Source: Nodularia sphaerocarpa UHCC 0038 (GTDB lineage Bacteria; Cyanobacteriota; Cyanobacteriia; Cyanobacteriales; Nostocaceae). Taken from it: a stretch of DNA of 64,000 nt. Position numbers and translations under genes: made by a program. Under the pieces are notes generated by a model. That model worked only from the letters and a program-made list of their open reading frames with translations. It was not told the origin of the DNA and searched no databases. The first letter of the stretch is position 1. Each line of letters starts with the position of its first letter. Location of the stretch: the NCBI RefSeq assembly GCF_022376295.1, contig NZ_CP060140.1, forward strand, positions 1,492,356-1,556,355. Reading direction: 5' to 3'. Below are positions 8,954-16,438 of the stretch, in pieces.

Positions 8954-9829
8954 CTACAAACCTAAATGTTGTCGCAATGCTTGGCGCATCACATCTACAG
9001 GAACAGTTTCCCTCTGTAACCAGATTTTTAATGCTGCTACTCCTTGCTGGACTAACATTTCTAAGCCATCGATAGCAATTGCTCCTTGTTTTTGGGCTTG
9101 TTGGAGAAATTGTGTAGGGTTAGGAGTATATATCAAATCGTAGGCGATCGCACCTGGAGATAATTTCTGCATATCTTCCACATTCACAGGCGACTCATTA
9201 ACGTGCGGATACATACCTACAGGGGTGGTATTTACTAGCAAATGAGCTTGGGGAATAAGTTGTGCTAAATCATCCCATAGATGAACTTGTAATTTTTCAG
9301 CTAGCGGTGAATTTCCCCAACTATTGCCGAATGCTTCTAACTTTTGCATATTGCGTCCCACAACATGAATTTGGGACAAACCTAACTGCTGACAACCTGC
9401 TACAATTGCCCTAGCAGCGCCACCATGTCCTAAAATTACCGCTATTTTTTGACTCCAGTCTTGCTGATATGTTGTCTGCAAAGGAGAAATAAAACCTTCT
9501 ATATCCGTATTTGTCCCTACCCATTGATTATTTTGGCGGCTAACGGTATTGACTGCGCCTATACTCTGTGCTATAGGCGTAATTTCTGATAACAATGGCA
9601 TAATTGCCTGTTTGTGAGGAATGGTAACACTAAAACCCACAACGTTGATGGCGGCGAATCCGGCGATCGCTACCTCTAAATTCTCTGGTTTAATGGGAAA
9701 AGGTAGATAAATATAATCTAATCCTAATTGAGCCAAAGCAGCATTATGCATCACTGGCGATAGCGAATGTTCCACTGGATGCCCAATTACGCCCAAAAGT
9801 TGCGTTTTACCTGTAATCAATTTAGTCAT
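8954..9829 (-). CDS. aroE: shikimate dehydrogenase
   Basis: Reduces 3-dehydroshikimate to shikimate with NADPH in the aromatic amino acid pathway. The 291-residue length is normal. Substrate-binding SLSPVMHN (near residue 23), SVTIPHK with the catalytic Lys, NTDIEGF with the partner Asp, the Rossmann loop GHGGAARA, and LVNTTPVGM are all present. It is convergent with the upstream kinase gene (33 bp apart). The start codon is the last unit of a heptamer repeat array, so no Shine-Dalgarno sequence precedes it. Confidence 0.96.
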   Translation of the reverse strand: MTKLITGKTQLLGVIGHPVEHSLSPVMHNAALAQLGLDYIYLPFPIKPENLEVAIAGFAAINVVGFSVTIPHKQAIMPLLSEITPIAQSIGAVNTVSRQNNQWVGTNTDIEGFISPLQTTYQQDWSQKIAVILGHGGAARAIVAGCQQLGLSQIHVVGRNMQKLEAFGNSWGNSPLAEKLQVHLWDDLAQLIPQAHLLVNTTPVGMYPHVNESPVNVEDMQKLSPGAIAYDLIYTPNPTQFLQQAQKQGAIAIDGLEMLVQQGVAALKIWLQRETVPVDVMRQALRQHLGL

Positions 9830-9899
9830 TGGTCATTTGTCATTGGTCATTGGTCATTGGTCATTGGTCATTAGTCATTGGTCATTAGTCATTAGTCAT
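9824..9899. repeat. heptamer array (TCATTGG/TCATTAG) reaching into the aroE start
   Basis: About ten tandem heptamers of the form TCATTGG, TCATTTG or TCATTAG. This is the short tandemly repeated repetitive (STRR) class known from Nostocales. On the aroE strand each unit supplies an ATGAC, and the unit nearest the gene contains the aroE start codon (9827-9829). A shorter array of the same kind lies at about 10100-10145. Confidence 0.85.
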
Positions 9900-9927
9900 G
9901 AGACATCGACCGAGTTTAAATATGCTT

Positions 9928-10082
9928 TTTCCAAAACCCTTGTAAAGACGTTCTGTTTCCAAAACCCTTGTAAAGACGTTCTGTTTCCAAAACCCTTGTA
10001 AAGACGTTCTGTTTCCAAAACCCTTGTAGAGACGTTCTGTTTCCAAAACCCTTGTAGAGACGTTCCATGGAACGTCTCTACA
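9928..10082. repeat. five 28-bp tandem repeats ending in the 30-bp palindrome
   Basis: Units start at 9928, 9956, 9984, 10012 and 10040, each beginning TTTCCAAAACCCTTGTA and containing GAGACG or AAGACG. The first four carry only one palindrome arm; the last runs into the full 30-bp palindrome (10053-10082) seen in the MITEs. This looks like local amplification of half of an older MITE. An ORF across it on the minus strand is repeat-encoded and not a gene. Confidence 0.88.
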
Positions 10083-10201
10083 TTCTTGGTCACCAGATGT
10101 CTATTAGTCATTGGTCATTAGTCATTAGTCATTAATCATTGGTCTTAACTGCCGGCGGATACAATTACAATTATTAGAGTCACTTAATATTTCTTTATAT
10201 C

Positions 10202-11140
10202 ATGCAAGTAACCACAGCTAACTCCACAACTCCAATTCCTGGTCAATATTGGCAGTGGCGAGGTCATAATATCTATTACGTCCATGCGGGAGAAAAACAA
10301 CCGCAACGACCACCCCTGCTGTTAGTGCATGGTTTTGGCGCATCCACAGACCACTGGCGCAAGAATATCACAGGACTGTGCCAAGATTTTGAAGTATTTG
10401 CCATCGACCTTTTAGGATTTGGCCGTTCAGCAAAACCCAAATTGCAATATAGCGGTGATTTGTGGCGTGACCAACTTGCTGATTTTATCAGTGAAGTGAT
10501 TGGTCAAAAAACCGTCTTAGCAGGTAACTCCCTTGGCGGCTATGCTTGTTTGTGTGTAGCTGCACAATGTCCCGATACTGCGGCTGGTTTAGTCTTACTC
10601 AATAGTGCGGGTCCCTTTAGCCAAAACCAATCTACCTCTGAACCCGAAGCCTTACAAGCACAAATTCAAACCCCCAAACAACCCTCAGCTTTACAAAAAC
10701 TTCTGGGTGATTCTGTCAAATGGATATTTCAACAACCTGTCAGCCAATTTCTGTTATTTCAATATGTGCGCCAACGTTGGGTAATTCGCCAAACCCTAGA
10801 AAAAGTTTATCTGGACAAAAGCGCCATTACAGAGCAATTAATCGCAGAAATTGCGCGCCCTGCTGATGACCCTGGCGCGTTGGATGTATTTGTTTCAGTT
10901 TTTAGCACTCCACAAGGGGAAAAAGTTGATGTGCTGTTAAAACAATTAACTTGTTCTGTATTATTATTGTGGGGAGAAGCTGATCCTTGGATGAATGCCA
11001 GAGACCGTTCCCAAAAGTTTCGTCAATACTATCCTGAATTTACAGAACATTTTCTCCGTGCGGGTCATTGTCCTCATGATGAAGTTCCAGAACAGGTAAA
11101 CCCACTTTTACGCGATTGGGTGTTATCAATTGCTTCATAA
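10202..11140 (+). CDS. alpha/beta-fold hydrolase
   Basis: 312 residues with a complete catalytic triad context: oxyanion loop LLLVHGFGAS (about 38-47), nucleophile elbow GNSLGG with the Ser, the Asp in LLWGEADPWM, and the His in RAGHCPHDEVPE. The family includes cyanobacterial and plastid esterases acting on chlorophyll-type phytyl esters as well as many haloperoxidase-like and epoxide-hydrolase-like enzymes. I cannot choose a substrate. No signal peptide or operon partner; a repeat-rich gap lies upstream and a hairpin terminator follows. Confidence 0.9.
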   Translation: MQVTTANSTTPIPGQYWQWRGHNIYYVHAGEKQPQRPPLLLVHGFGASTDHWRKNITGLCQDFEVFAIDLLGFGRSAKPKLQYSGDLWRDQLADFISEVIGQKTVLAGNSLGGYACLCVAAQCPDTAAGLVLLNSAGPFSQNQSTSEPEALQAQIQTPKQPSALQKLLGDSVKWIFQQPVSQFLLFQYVRQRWVIRQTLEKVYLDKSAITEQLIAEIARPADDPGALDVFVSVFSTPQGEKVDVLLKQLTCSVLLLWGEADPWMNARDRSQKFRQYYPEFTEHFLRAGHCPHDEVPEQVNPLLRDWVLSIAS

Positions 11141-11170
11141 ATTTTAATTGAAAAATTATTACAAAACCAA

Positions 11171-11199
11171 AAAACCTGGTACAGGTTGACCAGGTTTTT
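11171..11199 (+). terminator. rho-independent terminator after the hydrolase
   Basis: Stem AAAACCTGG (11171-11179) pairs with CCAGGTTTT (11190-11198) around a 10-base loop and ends in a run of T. It lies 31 bp after the hydrolase stop codon. Confidence 0.75.
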
Positions 11200-11663
11200 A
11201 TAGGTTCACGATTTTGCAATTGTTAAACTTGTTAATTAGTTGAAAGTTCAAAAACTAGGGTTTACAGAGCATCTAACAACATCAGCAATTTGACTGTTTC
11301 CGTTTTAGGATTTGGCCTTGACCCGAAATTCAGGTTTTTGCCACTTACTATTGATATGCTGATACTTGCTTGGGTTGATGACAGGGGACACACAGTCATT
11401 TACCCTTGGGGTTGGTTTTTTTATATTGCGTCCTACTGTTTAAGCTATCACTAACCTCGTGATATTTAAACCCAAATTTACTAAAGTTGACGTTTCGTTT
11501 CAGTTTGTCATAAATAACAAGCTAACACCATTTTTATATAAAGATGCCTAAAAAGAAACCCACCCAACCGGATTTTCCCCCTCCGGTGCTTGCGGGGTAG
11601 GGGGTAGGGGGTGGGGTCGAAATAATAGGCCGCCTCACAAATAATTGGTATAACAGTCAAAAA
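11200..11663. other. gene-free stretch, 464 bp
   Basis: No convincing ORF, RNA gene or long repeat seen. Near 11573-11615 there is a short C-rich then G-rich passage (CCCCCTCCGG, GGTAGGGGG) of the kind scattered between genes in this genome. Confidence 0.5.
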
Positions 11664-12362
11664 CTAAATTTTAACTGTATTTGCCGATTGGTTAAATAAC
11701 AAATCTCGTGATTTTTCGATATCCAGTTCCTGATGTTTGAATGCTTCTGCTTTGGCGTAAGCGCGAATCGTCGCCGGACGAGCCTGAATAATTTCAAACC
11801 ACCGTTTCAAGTGGGGAAAATCTTCTAGTTTCTGGCTTTGGCTTTCATGGGGGACAATCCAAGGATAGGCGGCTATATCAGCTATGGAATAATCACCGGC
11901 GACAAATTCTCTATCTGCTAGGCGTTTATTTAGCACCGCATATAAGCGTCCCGTTTCTTTGACATAGCGGTTAATGGCGTAATCAATTTTTTCGGGAGCG
12001 TATTTATTAAAGTGATGGTTTTGTCCCGCCATTGGTCCTAGTCCCCCCATTTGCCAGAATAACCACTGGAGGACTTCAATGCGATCGCGCAGATTTTCAG
12101 GAATCAATTTTCCGGTTTTTTCTGCTAAATACAACAAAATAGCCCCAGACTCAAACACGGAAATCGACCCATCCTGAGTAACAGGTTCATGGTCAACAAT
12201 TGCTGGGATACGGTTATTAGGAGAAATCTGGAGAAATTCCGGCTGAAATTGTTCTCCAGCCCCAATATTTACCGGAATAATTGTGTATGGTAGCCCAACT
12301 TCTTCCAGAAATAGGGTAATTTTATGTCCGTTGGGGGTTGTCCAATAGTAAAGCTCAATCAT
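11664..12362 (-). CDS. glutathione S-transferase family protein (YfcG/Ure2-like)
   Basis: 232 residues. The N-terminal thioredoxin-fold domain begins IELYYWTTPNGHK and has the cis-Pro/glutathione-binding region NNRIPAIVD followed by ESGAILLYLAEKTG. The C-terminal helical domain contains the N-capping motif FVAGDYSIADIAAYPW. The N-terminal TxPNGxK pattern matches the YfcG/Ure2p group, whose members act as disulfide-bond oxidoreductases with glutathione. It is encoded near trxA on the same strand but 183 bp downstream, so cotranscription is possible though unproven. Confidence 0.93.
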   Translation of the reverse strand: MIELYYWTTPNGHKITLFLEEVGLPYTIIPVNIGAGEQFQPEFLQISPNNRIPAIVDHEPVTQDGSISVFESGAILLYLAEKTGKLIPENLRDRIEVLQWLFWQMGGLGPMAGQNHHFNKYAPEKIDYAINRYVKETGRLYAVLNKRLADREFVAGDYSIADIAAYPWIVPHESQSQKLEDFPHLKRWFEIIQARPATIRAYAKAEAFKHQELDIEKSRDLLFNQSANTVKI

Positions 12363-12545
12363 CGGTTTATAAATTACGAATTAGGTGAATTTAACCTTGA
12401 TATGAATTTACTATTTTACTTAACTTGCTCCTCAATCCAGCCATTTATAAAGCAAGTGGACAAGCACTCAGAACTTTTTTGTCCAGACTCGATAAATCCC
12501 GTCTGGACACTCAACACTCAGTTCCTGATAGGTACTGACTCTAGG

Positions 12546-12878
12546 CTATGATTGTTGAATGTGCTGCCCTAAAGTCTGAGTTAAGGTAGTTTTTAGGACT
12601 GCACCCACGACAATATCAACTTGTCGTCCCCCCTTAAATACCATAAGCGTGGGAATGCTACGAATACCGTAATGGCTGGCAACAGTGGGGTTTTGGTCAG
12701 TGTTCAATTTTACTACTTTTACCTGTCCTGCGTATTCGCCAGCAACTTCATCTACAACTGGAGTCACCATCCGACAAGGACCACACCAAGGGGCCCAAAA
12801 GTCCACTAAAACTGGAATTTCACTTTCCAGGACTTCTTTTTTAAATGTGGCTTCTGTGACATTTGTAACGGATGACAT
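12546..12878 (-). CDS. trxA: thioredoxin (TrxA2 type)
   Basis: 110 residues, a single thioredoxin domain with active site WCGPCRM (near residues 30-36), the preceding LVDFWAPW and cis-Pro SIPTLMVF. It reduces protein disulfides in the cytoplasm. It is divergent from the ArsR-type gene at 12957, separated by a 78-bp promoter region with an inverted repeat. In Anabaena PCC 7120 the same pair is RexT and TrxA2, where RexT represses trxA2 and hydrogen peroxide relieves this. That parallel is from known literature; the regulation here is inferred. Confidence 0.95.
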   Translation of the reverse strand: MSSVTNVTEATFKKEVLESEIPVLVDFWAPWCGPCRMVTPVVDEVAGEYAGQVKVVKLNTDQNPTVASHYGIRSIPTLMVFKGGRQVDIVVGAVLKTTLTQTLGQHIQQS

Positions 12879-12904
12879 AATTGCCTCCTGATTTAATTCT
12901 ATTG

Positions 12905-12919
12905 TTCGATTTTATCGAA
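12905..12919. promoter_or_regulatory. candidate RexT operator between trxA and rexT
   Basis: A perfect inverted repeat TTCGAT-TTT-ATCGAA sits in the 78-bp divergent intergenic region, 27 bp upstream of the trxA start. Its size and position fit an ArsR-family dimer site controlling both directions. It is AT-rich and the only clear dyad in the gap. Confidence 0.6.
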
Positions 12920-12956
12920 TAAACAAAATATACGGCATTTAAAAAGATAATGCAAT

Positions 12957-13298
12957 ATGAAATTTTTATATCATCCAGACCGAAAAGATATTTCTTTAGC
13001 AGGAGTGCTGTATGCTTTGGGCGATCCAGTGCGGCTAGAGGTTGTGCGTTTGCTGGCGACTCAGGGGGAACAGTGTTGTGCTGGGTTTGATTTTGCGATC
13101 GCCAAATCAACCATGTCCAATCACTTTAAAATTTTACGGGAGTCGGGAGTCGTGTTGACTCATAAAGAAGGTACACAACACATCAATAGATTACGGTATG
13201 AAGATTTAGAGGCATTGTTTCCAGGGTTGCTGGATGCAGTGTTAAGGTCGGCAAAACCCTTGATGGTATATCAAAAGACAACAGTGAGCAGTCGTTAG
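12957..13298 (+). CDS. rexT: ArsR-family redox-sensing repressor RexT
   Basis: 113 residues with a winged helix: LGDPVRLEVVRLLA, recognition helix STMSNHFKILRESG, wing THKEGTQHINRLR. There is no ELCVC-type metal site. Instead it has a vicinal Cys-Cys pair at residues 40-41 (GEQCCAGFD). This is the feature of RexT of Anabaena PCC 7120, where the two cysteines form a disulfide on exposure to hydrogen peroxide and the protein leaves the trxA2 promoter. Gene order and divergence from trxA are also as in that system. I infer the same function here. Confidence 0.9.
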   Translation: MKFLYHPDRKDISLAGVLYALGDPVRLEVVRLLATQGEQCCAGFDFAIAKSTMSNHFKILRESGVVLTHKEGTQHINRLRYEDLEALFPGLLDAVLRSAKPLMVYQKTTVSSR

Positions 13299-13815
13299 CT
13301 AGCAACATTTTCTGGGCATATTTGTTAAACATTTTTATGCTGTTTTGTTGGATCATGGGTATTTTCAGACTAAAATTCAATCCCTGTTCTTTCCCCAAAC
13401 TGGCTGCAAAAATTATCCCGCCGTGTAGTGATACAAAAGATTATGGCAAGAGCCTGCTGTCGGAATTAGGTGAATTTCCTGTGTATATAGCTGAAAACCG
13501 ACTTTTATGGGAAACTTGCCTGAGCCACTGGGACTGGTTCATTTTTCATATCTTAAGTCTCAACTCCAGTTTACAGGCAGCAACGAGCATTTCCTTAAGC
13601 CTAGAAACCAGACACAGAAAAGGGTTTAGCATCATCGTTAAACAAGTCTAATTTTTGCTATTGTTAAATAGTTGGCATTTATGCCATCTTAAACTAAGAG
13701 AATTAATTCGGTGAGCGTCTTTGTTTTTAGTATTGACAGGCTTTTTCCTTTTGGTATTTACAGACTTTTCTCCGAAATTAAAATCTCTACACAGTGATAA
13801 TTTTGGAGATAATCA
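13299..13815. other. gap upstream of rbp with one doubtful ORF
   Basis: An ORF from TTG 13322 to 13651 (109 codons, starts MLNIFMLFCWIM) has no good ribosome binding site and no recognisable domain. Its composition does not argue for a gene and I leave it as doubtful. The last 150 bp hold the rbp promoter and 5' untranslated region. Nothing else is seen. Confidence 0.4.
13733..13760 (+). promoter_or_regulatory. candidate promoter of the rbp-rpsU genes
   Basis: TTGACA (13733-13738) and TATTTA (13755-13760) with a 16-bp spacer fit a SigA-type promoter. It would leave a leader of about 45-50 nt ending in the ribosome binding site GGAG before ATG 13816. Confidence 0.5.
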
Positions 13816-14127
13816 ATGTCAATTTACGTAGGCAACCTCTCTTACGAAGTTACTCAGGACACCTTGAGCGCTGTTTTTGCAGAATATGGTACTGTAAGAC
13901 GTGTTCAACTACCTACTGACCGCGAAACAGGACAACTACGCGGTTTTGGATTTGTGGAAATGGGTTCTGAAGCTGAAGAAGCTGCCGCCATTGAAGCCCT
14001 TGATGGTGCCGAATGGATGGGTCGTGACCTTAAAGTTAACAAAGCCAAGCCCAGGGAAGACAGAGGTTCCGGTGGTGGTAACCGTGGAGGATACGGTGGT
14101 GGCGGCGGCTCCCGTAACCGCTACTAA
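13816..14127 (+). CDS. glycine-rich RRM RNA-binding protein (Rbp, cold type)
   Basis: 103 residues. One RRM domain (1-82) with RNP2 IYVGNL at the N-terminus and RNP1 RGFGFVEM near 43-50, followed by a short Gly/Arg tail. Proteins of this type in Anabaena (RbpA group) bind single-stranded RNA, and most of their genes are induced in the cold. The neighbouring rpsU 127 bp downstream on the same strand is the arrangement described for cold-regulated rbp-rps21 clusters. A hairpin between them could set their ratio. Which Rbp paralog this is cannot be told without alignment. Confidence 0.93.
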   Translation: MSIYVGNLSYEVTQDTLSAVFAEYGTVRRVQLPTDRETGQLRGFGFVEMGSEAEEAAAIEALDGAEWMGRDLKVNKAKPREDRGSGGGNRGGYGGGGGSRNRY

Positions 14128-14135
14128 GCTTTGAG

Positions 14136-14164
14136 ACCTGAAATTTTTAACCGAATTTTCAGGT
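14136..14164 (+). terminator. hairpin between rbp and rpsU (attenuator?)
   Basis: ACCTGAAA (14136-14143) pairs with TTTTCAGGT (14156-14164), starting 8 bp after the rbp stop. It lacks a strong T run, so partial termination or protection of the rbp message is more likely than full termination. Confidence 0.5.
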
Positions 14165-14254
14165 TAGAGAAAAAATCTGTCTTTTGTTGCACTTTAGTAA
14201 ACTGAGTAGCTTACATTAGAAGCCATTAAGTACCTCAAATTAACAGGAGAGATA

Positions 14255-14443
14255 ATGACCCAAATAATCGTGGGTGACAATGAACACATTGAGTCAGCCT
14301 TACGTCGATTTAAGCGAGAAGTTTCCAAAGCTGGGATTTTTCCAGATATGAGGAAGCATCGTCACTTTGAAACCCCTATTGAAAAACGCAAACGTAAAGA
14401 AGTTGCCAAGCACAGGCAAGGTAAAAGACGTTTCCGCACTTGA
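14255..14443 (+). CDS. rpsU: 30S ribosomal protein S21
   Basis: 62 residues: IVGDNEHIESALRRFKREVSK near the N-terminus, then a strongly basic C-terminus (RKRKEVAKHRQGKRRFRT). S21 joins the 30S subunit late and helps initiation. An AGGAGA ribosome binding site lies just upstream of ATG 14255. Linkage to the rbp gene and a strong terminator downstream suggest a two-gene unit regulated with cold acclimation. Confidence 0.97.
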   Translation: MTQIIVGDNEHIESALRRFKREVSKAGIFPDMRKHRHFETPIEKRKRKEVAKHRQGKRRFRT

Positions 14444-14467
14444 TCGGTGACATAGATATTAATTAAT

Positions 14468-14497
14468 GCCCTCAGAGATGTCATGAGGGCTTTTTTT
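14468..14497 (+). terminator. rho-independent terminator of rbp-rpsU
   Basis: GCCCTCA (14468-14474) pairs with TGAGGGC (14484-14490), followed directly by TTTTTTT. It lies 25 bp after the rpsU stop. Confidence 0.92.
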
Positions 14498-14594
14498 ATG
14501 GAAATCAGGATAATTAATCTAAGTAGGTATAAGTATAGCAACGGACAAGGTGCTTAGGACATGACAAAATACCAAAACCCATTCACAGCAAGCA

Positions 14595-14647
14595 TTTGAC
14601 TTTTGACTTTTGACTTTTGACTTTTGACTTTTGACTTTTGACTTTTG
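14595..14647. repeat. CTTTTGA heptamer array
   Basis: About seven perfect tandem copies of the heptamer TTTTGAC/CTTTTGA, an STRR of the Nostocales type. It lies between the rpsU terminator and the crhC leader. Confidence 0.9.
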
Positions 14648-14933
14648 CTATAACTGGTTAGGGTCGTCATTTGTCCTTTTTCATTGGTCAATTGTCAGGG
14701 TTTCTGGCGTGTTTACGAGTCGTAACATAGTTTGGTTTATTCTTGCTTACGATTAACAGTAACGGCCAGGGCAAGGTTTTAATCCCAGAAGCATTCCCAG
14801 GAATATTCATGCCCAGGATATTTCAATATATACACTGCACTCTGTTAGAATGCAGAACGACGGCATTCGCTCTCAGTCTTAGCGCTACTGCCCATCCAGC
14901 CTTTCCAACTTTTGTCCGTCAGCCTAAGACTGA

Positions 14934-14950
14934 TGTCGCCACTGGCGACA
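14934..14950 (+). promoter_or_regulatory. leader hairpin upstream of the crhC start
   Basis: TGTCGCC (14934-14940) and GGCGACA (14944-14950) form a perfect 7-bp stem with a 3-base loop, ending 15 bp before the ribosome binding site GGAG (about 14967-14970). In a cold-induced helicase gene such a 5' untranslated hairpin could affect stability or access of the start site at different temperatures. The role is inferred. Confidence 0.55.
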
Positions 14951-14974
14951 GGCGGATGTTATTTTCGGAGTTCT

Positions 14975-16306
14975 ATGTCTTTTTCTAATCTCGGCTTGTC
15001 CAATGAAATTATCCGTGCTGTCACCGAGCGGGGGTACACCGAACCGACGCCAATCCAGATCCAGTCTATCCCTGCTGTCTTGTCAGGTGGCGATCTCCTA
15101 GCTGGCGCTCAAACTGGTACGGGAAAGACTGCAAGCTTCACTCTGCCGCTCCTGCATCGGTTATCCGAAGAAAGCGTTATCAGCAGGTCTAATGGAGCGA
15201 TCCGGGCGCTGATTCTCACCCCGACCCGTGAACTGGCCGCACAGGTGGAATCAAGCGTACGTGATTACGGCAAGTACCTGAATTTGAACACAATGGCGAT
15301 GTTCGGTGGGGTGAGCATTAATCCGCAGAAACGCCTTTTGAAGGGTCGCGTGGATATTCTGGTCGCTACCCCAGGGCGATTGCTAGACCATGTGCAGCAG
15401 GGGACGGTAAACCTGTCACAGATTGAGATTTTGGTGCTGGATGAAGCAGACCGGATGTTGGACATGGGTTTTATTCGTGATATCCGTCGTATTCTTTCCC
15501 TACTACCCAAAAAGCGGCAAAACTTGCTGTTCTTCGCCACTTTCTCGGATAAAATCAAGGCACTGGCCACAGGGCTGCTTCATCACCCGAAGATGATCGA
15601 GGTGGCACGCCGCAACGTTACCGCCGATACTGTGGCACAGAAAGTTTACAAAGTAGACCGAGACAGGAAGCGCCAATTACTTGCTCACCTGATTAAAAAA
15701 GATAATTGGTATCAAGTGCTAGTTTTCACCCGCACTAAGCATGGTGCTGACCGTCTGGTGAAGCAGTTGACTGAGGAGCGGATACAAGCACTGGCCATCC
15801 ACGGTAATAAAAGCCAGTCGGCGCGTACCCACGCTCTGGCAAAGTTCAAAAACGGCAGTTTACAAGTATTGGTGGCAACCGACATTGCCGCGCGAGGTCT
15901 CGATATCACCGAACTGCCCCATGTAGTCAATTTCGATCTGCCCAATGTCCCGGAAGATTATGTTCATCGCATCGGTCGCACTGGTCGCGCTGGTGCGTCA
16001 GGTGAAGCTGTATCGCTGGTGAGCGCCGATGAATATCATCTGCTGGCAGATATCGAAAAACTGATTAAACAGCGCTTACCTTTTGAAGTGGTTGCTGGCT
16101 TTGCAAATTTGACGACTCAGCCCGAATCAATTTCCGATGGACGCAAGCACAGATCCCCAGGTAGCAAAGGTGCGGCTGGCTCTACGGCTAAACCGTTACC
16201 ACAAAAATCAGCGAAAAAATCGCCACCGCGAACGGTGACAGGTGGTAAAAAGTCCGATGCTCGTCCCTCTGCATCACGTCGTTGGACTAAACGCGATGAT
16301 CGCTGA
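14975..16306 (+). CDS. crhC: DEAD-box RNA helicase, RhlE-like, CrhC type
   Basis: 443 residues from ATG 14975 (MSFSNLGLSNEI), which has GGAG upstream; the ORF extends further back without support. All helicase motifs follow: Q motif, AQTGTGKT (I), PTRELA (Ia), VLDEADRM (II), VLVATDIAARGLDI and HRIGRTGRAG (V/VI), with a basic Ser/Lys-rich tail. Motif III reads FAT (LLFFATFSD) instead of SAT. That substitution is the recorded hallmark of CrhC of Anabaena PCC 7120, a cold-shock-induced RNA helicase located at the cell membrane and poles. Several lines of this gene look more GC-rich than the surroundings, and the protein resembles proteobacterial RhlE closely, which would fit an old transfer. Confidence 0.88.
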   Translation: MSFSNLGLSNEIIRAVTERGYTEPTPIQIQSIPAVLSGGDLLAGAQTGTGKTASFTLPLLHRLSEESVISRSNGAIRALILTPTRELAAQVESSVRDYGKYLNLNTMAMFGGVSINPQKRLLKGRVDILVATPGRLLDHVQQGTVNLSQIEILVLDEADRMLDMGFIRDIRRILSLLPKKRQNLLFFATFSDKIKALATGLLHHPKMIEVARRNVTADTVAQKVYKVDRDRKRQLLAHLIKKDNWYQVLVFTRTKHGADRLVKQLTEERIQALAIHGNKSQSARTHALAKFKNGSLQVLVATDIAARGLDITELPHVVNFDLPNVPEDYVHRIGRTGRAGASGEAVSLVSADEYHLLADIEKLIKQRLPFEVVAGFANLTTQPESISDGRKHRSPGSKGAAGSTAKPLPQKSAKKSPPRTVTGGKKSDARPSASRRWTKRDDR

Positions 16307-16438
16307 TCCATCAATGCTAGCAACACTTATTGATAGCCATCAGCAGTCAAAGCCACTTTGTCAACGGTCTTGGATCTAATTTGCACTTTTGAAGCTGGGG
16401 CTATCACCTAAAGCAGCTGTAGTCAGCCAATAAAGTTA

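Noticed and set aside
9896..10111. 71-codon ORF on the minus strand with internal amino acid repeats
   Set aside because: It is encoded entirely by the 28-bp repeat array and the palindrome; no gene features.
13322..13651. 109-codon ORF between rexT and rbp
   Set aside because: TTG start, no ribosome binding site, no domain; kept only as doubtful within the gap.
14743..14988. 81-codon ORF before crhC
   Set aside because: It lies across the crhC leader with no recognised product; more likely untranslated leader.
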